From contig JAHEZZ010000006.1 in NCBI GenBank assembly GCA_023250815.1, positions 1 through 36,782 on the forward strand: a stretch of DNA of 36,782 nt, read 5' to 3'. The stretch is from Bdellovibrionales bacterium. GTDB lineage: Bacteria > Bdellovibrionota > Bacteriovoracia > Bacteriovoracales > Bacteriovoracaceae. The stretch's first letter is position 1, and each line of letters begins with the position of its first letter. The position numbers and the translations under genes were made by a program. The notes below the pieces were generated by a model. That model had not been told where the DNA came from, did not search any database, and saw nothing but the letters and a program-made list of their open reading frames with translations. Shown in pieces: positions 34,227-36,782 of the stretch.

Positions 34227-35219
34227 ATGAGTGAAAGAATTCTAGAAGTTAAAGATTTAGTAGTTGAATTTAACACTGACAGAGGAAGAATTACTGCAGT
34301 TGATGGCGTTTCACTAGAGCTTAATAAAGGTGAAACTTTGGGAATTGTCGGTGAGTCTGGTTCTGGTAAATCTGTAACGGCTTTAGCTATTATGCGATTA
34401 ATTGCTTCACCTCCAGGACATATTTCTAAGGGCGAAATTAAATTTAAAGATAAAGATCTATTAAAACTTTCGATTGAAGAAATGAGAAAAATTAGAGGCA
34501 ATAAAGTTGCGATGATTTTTCAGGAGCCTATGACTTCGCTAAATCCAGTTTATACGATCGGAAATCAAATTGAAGAAGTTGTGGAATTACATCAACCCCA
34601 TTTGGCAAAAAATGCTCGGCATCTTAAGGCGATAGAACTTTTGAAATTAGTAGGCATCCCTTCTCCCGAAAAACGGATTATTGAGTACCCTCATCAACTT
34701 TCCGGCGGAATGAGACAGAGAGTGATGATTGCAATGTCTCTTGCTTGTGAGCCTGATATTTTAATTGCCGATGAGCCGACAACCGCTCTTGATGTGACTA
34801 TTCAAGCACAAATATTAGACTTAATGAGAAAGCTTCAAAAAGAACTTGGAATGGGAATTATTTTTATTACCCATGACTTAGGCGTTGTTGCTGAAATGTG
34901 CAACCAGGTTGCAGTCATGTACTGCGGTCAGATTGTCGAAAAAGCCGATGTCAAAACTTTATTTGCTAATCCAAAACATCCTTATACAAAAGGTCTTATT
35001 CATTCCATTCCTTCATTTGATTCAACAAGTGGAATGAAAAAAGAAAAATTACCGACGATTGAAGGGATGGTACCGTCACTATTTGATTTACCTCCTGGCT
35101 GTAGTTTCCAAGATCGCTGCAAATATGCGACAGAGACTTGTCGTGGCATGAATGGTCGCCCCAAATTAGAAATGGTGGGTAGTGATCACTTGGTGAGTTG
35201 TTTTAATCCGATTAATTAA
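34227..35219 (+). CDS. oppD: Oligopeptide ABC transporter ATP-binding protein OppD
   Basis: 330 residues from ATG 34227. Walker A GESGSGKS at 42-49, Q-loop [16 protein letters not shown], signature [16 protein letters not shown], Walker [15 protein letters not shown] and the switch His in [12 protein letters not shown]. The C-terminal Cys cluster ([17 protein letters not shown], later VSCF) is the motif of peptide-transporter ATPases, known in a relative to hold an iron-sulfur cluster. It powers peptide uptake as a dimer with OppF. Confidence 0.94.
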   Translation: MSERILEVKDLVVEFNTDRGRITAVDGVSLELNKGETLGIVGESGSGKSVTALAIMRLIASPPGHISKGEIKFKDKDLLKLSIEEMRKIRGNKVAMIFQEPMTSLNPVYTIGNQIEEVVELHQPHLAKNARHLKAIELLKLVGIPSPEKRIIEYPHQLSGGMRQRVMIAMSLACEPDILIADEPTTALDVTIQAQILDLMRKLQKELGMGIIFITHDLGVVAEMCNQVAVMYCGQIVEKADVKTLFANPKHPYTKGLIHSIPSFDSTSGMKKEKLPTIEGMVPSLFDLPPGCSFQDRCKYATETCRGMNGRPKLEMVGSDHLVSCFNPIN

Positions 35220-35228
35220 TGAGGTCAT

Positions 35229-36203
35229 ATGTCTAGTGAAATACTTCTTGATGTTCAAAATTTAACAAAAAGTTTTCCTATTAAAGGCGGACTATTTGGA
35301 AAGAGAGTTGGTCAAGTTAGTGCCGTAAATAATGTTAACTTAAAAATTAAACGAGGCGAGACATTAGGACTTGTTGGAGAATCAGGTTGTGGTAAAACCA
35401 CATTAGGTCGATCGATATTGAGATTAATTGAACCTACGTCAGGGAAAATTATTTTTGACGGAAAGGACATCACTCATATTTCTTCTGAAGAGATTCGCGC
35501 CTATCGACGTCGTATGCAAATTATTTTTCAAGACCCTTATGCTTCACTCAATCCGCGTATGACCGTTTCTACTATTTTATCCGAACCGCTCGAGATTCAT
35601 AAATTGCATGAAGGCAAAGAAGCAAGAACTAAAAGACTTTATCAATTATTAGATTATGTTCAATTGCCAAAAGATGCTTTAAATAAATACCCTCACGAAT
35701 TTTCTGGTGGCCAAAGACAAAGAATATGTATTGCAAGGGCCTTGGCAGTGGAACCTGATTTTATAGTTTGTGATGAACCAGTTTCTGCTTTAGATGTTTC
35801 TGTGCAGGCACAAGTTGTAAATTTATTGATGGATTTACAAAAAGAATTAAAATTGACTTATCTTTTTATCGCCCACGATTTGAAAGTTGTTGAATATATT
35901 TCTTCTCGTGTTTCGGTTATGTATTTGGGTAATGTTGTTGAAACGGCAGAATCGCATGAGCTTTATGGCCATGCTAAGCATCCCTATACGAAGGCCCTCT
36001 TTTCCGCTATTCCAGTTCCTAATCCCACAAAACATCATGAAAGAATTATTTTAGAAGGAGATATTCCTAGTCCTGTAAATCCTCCATCTGGTTGTCATTT
36101 TCATCCAAGATGTTGGAAGGCCAATCAGCAGTGCAGAGAGACTTATCCATCAGTAACTAGTTTTACAAAAACACACGAATTTCGTTGTTATAATCCTGTT
36201 TAA
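35229..36203 (+). CDS. oppF: Oligopeptide ABC transporter ATP-binding protein OppF
   Basis: 324 residues. Walker [10 protein letters not shown]-loop [15 protein letters not shown], signature [16 protein letters not shown], Walker [15 protein letters not shown] and [12 protein letters not shown], plus the [12 protein letters not shown] insert after the first strand that is usual for OppF. The C-terminus has the Cys motif [18 protein letters not shown] and FRCYN. It starts 9 nt after oppD with GAGG upstream. It is the last gene of the operon; no clear terminator hairpin follows before the tRNA promoter. Confidence 0.94.
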   Translation: MSSEILLDVQNLTKSFPIKGGLFGKRVGQVSAVNNVNLKIKRGETLGLVGESGCGKTTLGRSILRLIEPTSGKIIFDGKDITHISSEEIRAYRRRMQIIFQDPYASLNPRMTVSTILSEPLEIHKLHEGKEARTKRLYQLLDYVQLPKDALNKYPHEFSGGQRQRICIARALAVEPDFIVCDEPVSALDVSVQAQVVNLLMDLQKELKLTYLFIAHDLKVVEYISSRVSVMYLGNVVETAESHELYGHAKHPYTKALFSAIPVPNPTKHHERIILEGDIPSPVNPPSGCHFHPRCWKANQQCRETYPSVTSFTKTHEFRCYNPV

Positions 36204-36230
36204 AATCTAATTAATTTTATTTTTATATTC

Positions 36231-36260
36231 TTGTCAAAGTCTTGCAGCTTAAAGTAAAAA
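36231..36260 (+). promoter_or_regulatory. Candidate promoter for tRNA-Leu
   Basis: TTGTCA at 36231-36236 and TAAAAA at 36255-36260 are 18 bp apart, which would start transcription roughly 10 nt before the tRNA. The -10 is only a fair match, and read-through from the opp operon is possible. Confidence 0.35.
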
Positions 36261-36277
36261 TTAAAGCCTGACATAAT

Positions 36278-36361
36278 GCCCAGCTGGTGAAATGGCAGAC
36301 ACACCAGGCTTAGGACCTGGCGCCGCGAGGCATAGGGGTTCAAGTCCCTTGCTGGGCACCA
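36278..36361 (+). tRNA. tRNA-Leu (anticodon TAG)
   Basis: A full cloverleaf can be drawn: acceptor GCCCAGC pairs with GCTGGGC, anticodon stem CCAGG / CCTGG around loop CTTAGGA with anticodon TAG, a long variable arm (GCGCCGCGAGGCAT region, class II as for leucine), T loop GGGGTTCAAGTCCC, discriminator A and an encoded CCA. It reads CUA/CUN leucine codons. Its 3' end abuts an integrase remnant, as expected for a tRNA used as an attachment site. Confidence 0.96.
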
Positions 36362-36379
36362 ATGCAGAATAAACACCTG

Positions 36380-36417
36380 AAATTAAAAAGAAAAGACACC
36401 GATTCGAAAATCGGTGT
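36380..36417 (-). terminator. Rho-independent terminator (minus strand)
   Basis: A 9-bp stem, ACACCGATT (36396-36404) and AATCGGTGT (36409-36417) with loop CGAA, is followed on the minus strand by TCTTTTCTTTTT. This fits an intrinsic terminator for the minus-strand integrase whose stop lies at 36470. The A-rich left flank makes it less likely to work for plus-strand transcripts from the tRNA. Confidence 0.65.
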
Positions 36418-36469
36418 ACTAAAAGTGTACTATCACAAAATATTCTGTGCATTAATCACCACTTTATTC

Positions 36470-36580
36470 TCAGCTAAAATTAACACTTGAAGCGACTTTC
36501 TTTAAAAAATCGTTATGCAAATGTGCGTAGCGCTTCACAGTCATATCGACGGTTGAATGCCCTAAAATTTTAGAGAGCGA
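36470..36580 (-). pseudogene. C-terminal remnant of tyrosine recombinase (integrase)
   Basis: The last 36 codons of a phage-type integrase remain: SLSKILGHSTVDMTVKRYAH, then LHNDFLKKVASSVNFS and a TGA stop. LGHSTVDMT carries the conserved His of box II, and the Tyr of KRYAHL is at the position of the catalytic tyrosine. Just upstream of the first Ser codon the frame meets a TGA (36581-36583), and the sequence beyond is unrelated, so the N-terminal 80-90 percent is gone. The remnant points toward tRNA-Leu and keeps its own terminator. It marks an old integration event at this tRNA, later broken by deletion or recombination near 36580. Confidence 0.8.
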
Positions 36581-36669
36581 TCAAGTACAAATCATATTAT
36601 TAGATCACACGGTGGGAAAATTATTTACCGTCCATCCCTTTTGGGAGGGGCCTGTTTTGAGGTTCAAAT

Positions 36670-36753
36670 ATGAGTAGAGAATTAATTTTATTAGTTGATG
36701 ATGACATCGACATTTTAGAAAGCTACAAATTTCTTTTGCAAGGACTGTCCTAG
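36670..36753 (+). pseudogene. Response-regulator receiver gene, truncated after 27 codons
   Basis: ATG 36670 with GAGG about 9 nt upstream opens MSRELILLVDDDIDILESYK then FLLQGLS and TAG. LLVDDDIDILESYKFLLQ is the first strand and helix of a CheY-like receiver domain, with the acidic metal-binding Asp residues. A full receiver needs about 120 residues, so the gene is cut short here. The break falls about where TGTCCTAGTTTGACAG begins, which could be the end of an inserted element, but the window stops 30 nt later. A nonsense mutation or read error is the alternative. Confidence 0.6.
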
Positions 36754-36782
36754 TTTGACAGTGGATAGAGTAAAAAATCACA

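Noticed and set aside
36261-36452. Minus-strand ORF of 63 codons across the tRNA-Leu
   Set aside because: It is antisense to the tRNA; the SKGLEPLCLAAPGPKPGVS type text is the usual false protein read from the reverse strand of a tRNA gene.
1-36782. CRISPR arrays, rRNA genes and intact prophage or transposase genes
   Set aside because: No regularly spaced repeats, rRNA-like stretches or complete transposase or phage genes were seen; only an integrase remnant is present.

Overview
The window is AT-rich, densely coded DNA from a Gram-negative bacterium. Outer-membrane lipoproteins, a beta-barrel protein, many signal peptides, a tRNA with encoded CCA, a Suv3-type RNA helicase and a PhaR-like regulator together suggest a Bdellovibrionota (Bacteriovorax-like) deltaproteobacterial lineage. 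This placement is an inference from gene content and style; no marker such as rRNA is present.

Layout. Positions 1-2600 hold a truncated secreted Gly/Pro-rich protein (minus strand), a DtxR-type metal-dependent regulator and a small secreted protein. From 2585 to 6479 a minus-strand trio encodes a GT2 glycosyltransferase, a FAD-dependent oxidoreductase and an Agl23-type membrane protein, likely a glycan or lipid-glycosylation cassette. From 6606 to 17221 come an M3 oligopeptidase, a nitronate monooxygenase-like enzyme (minus), a secreted M28 aminopeptidase, a Suv3-like helicase with an added zinc ribbon, a two-gene cassette of a DUF455 ferritin-like protein plus an ATP-grasp enzyme, and a membrane-anchored protein with a Cys-rich tip. 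From 17252 to 20066 lie an HD-GYP phosphodiesterase (minus), a degenerate PP2C/SpoIIE-like protein and a small secreted protein.

From 27405 down to 20069 eight minus-strand genes are packed almost without gaps: PhaR-like regulator, beta-barrel outer-membrane protein, two ArsA/GET3-type ATPases, glutamate-cysteine ligase, cystathionine beta-synthase, a cystathionine gamma-lyase/synthase type enzyme and adenine phosphoribosyltransferase. The sulfur genes form a route from homocysteine to cysteine to gamma-glutamylcysteine, and they are linked to a paired ArsA-like ATPase whose two partners differ at the signature lysine. From 27892 to 36203 there are a TPR lipoprotein, a second small lipoprotein and a complete oligopeptide ABC transporter operon (oppABCDF order). 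The window ends with tRNA-Leu(TAG), a terminator, the C-terminal remnant of a tyrosine integrase and a response-regulator gene cut off after 27 codons, which marks an eroded integration site.

The most unusual signal is a family of imperfect palindromic elements just upstream of three plus-strand genes: the M3 peptidase, the DUF455/ATP-grasp cassette and the PP2C-like protein. They share ATACC-type left ends, hairpin cores and a GTGAKGAGTATAA-type right end that abuts or supplies the start codon. They look like a REP-like or 5'-UTR regulatory repeat family that I do not recognise.
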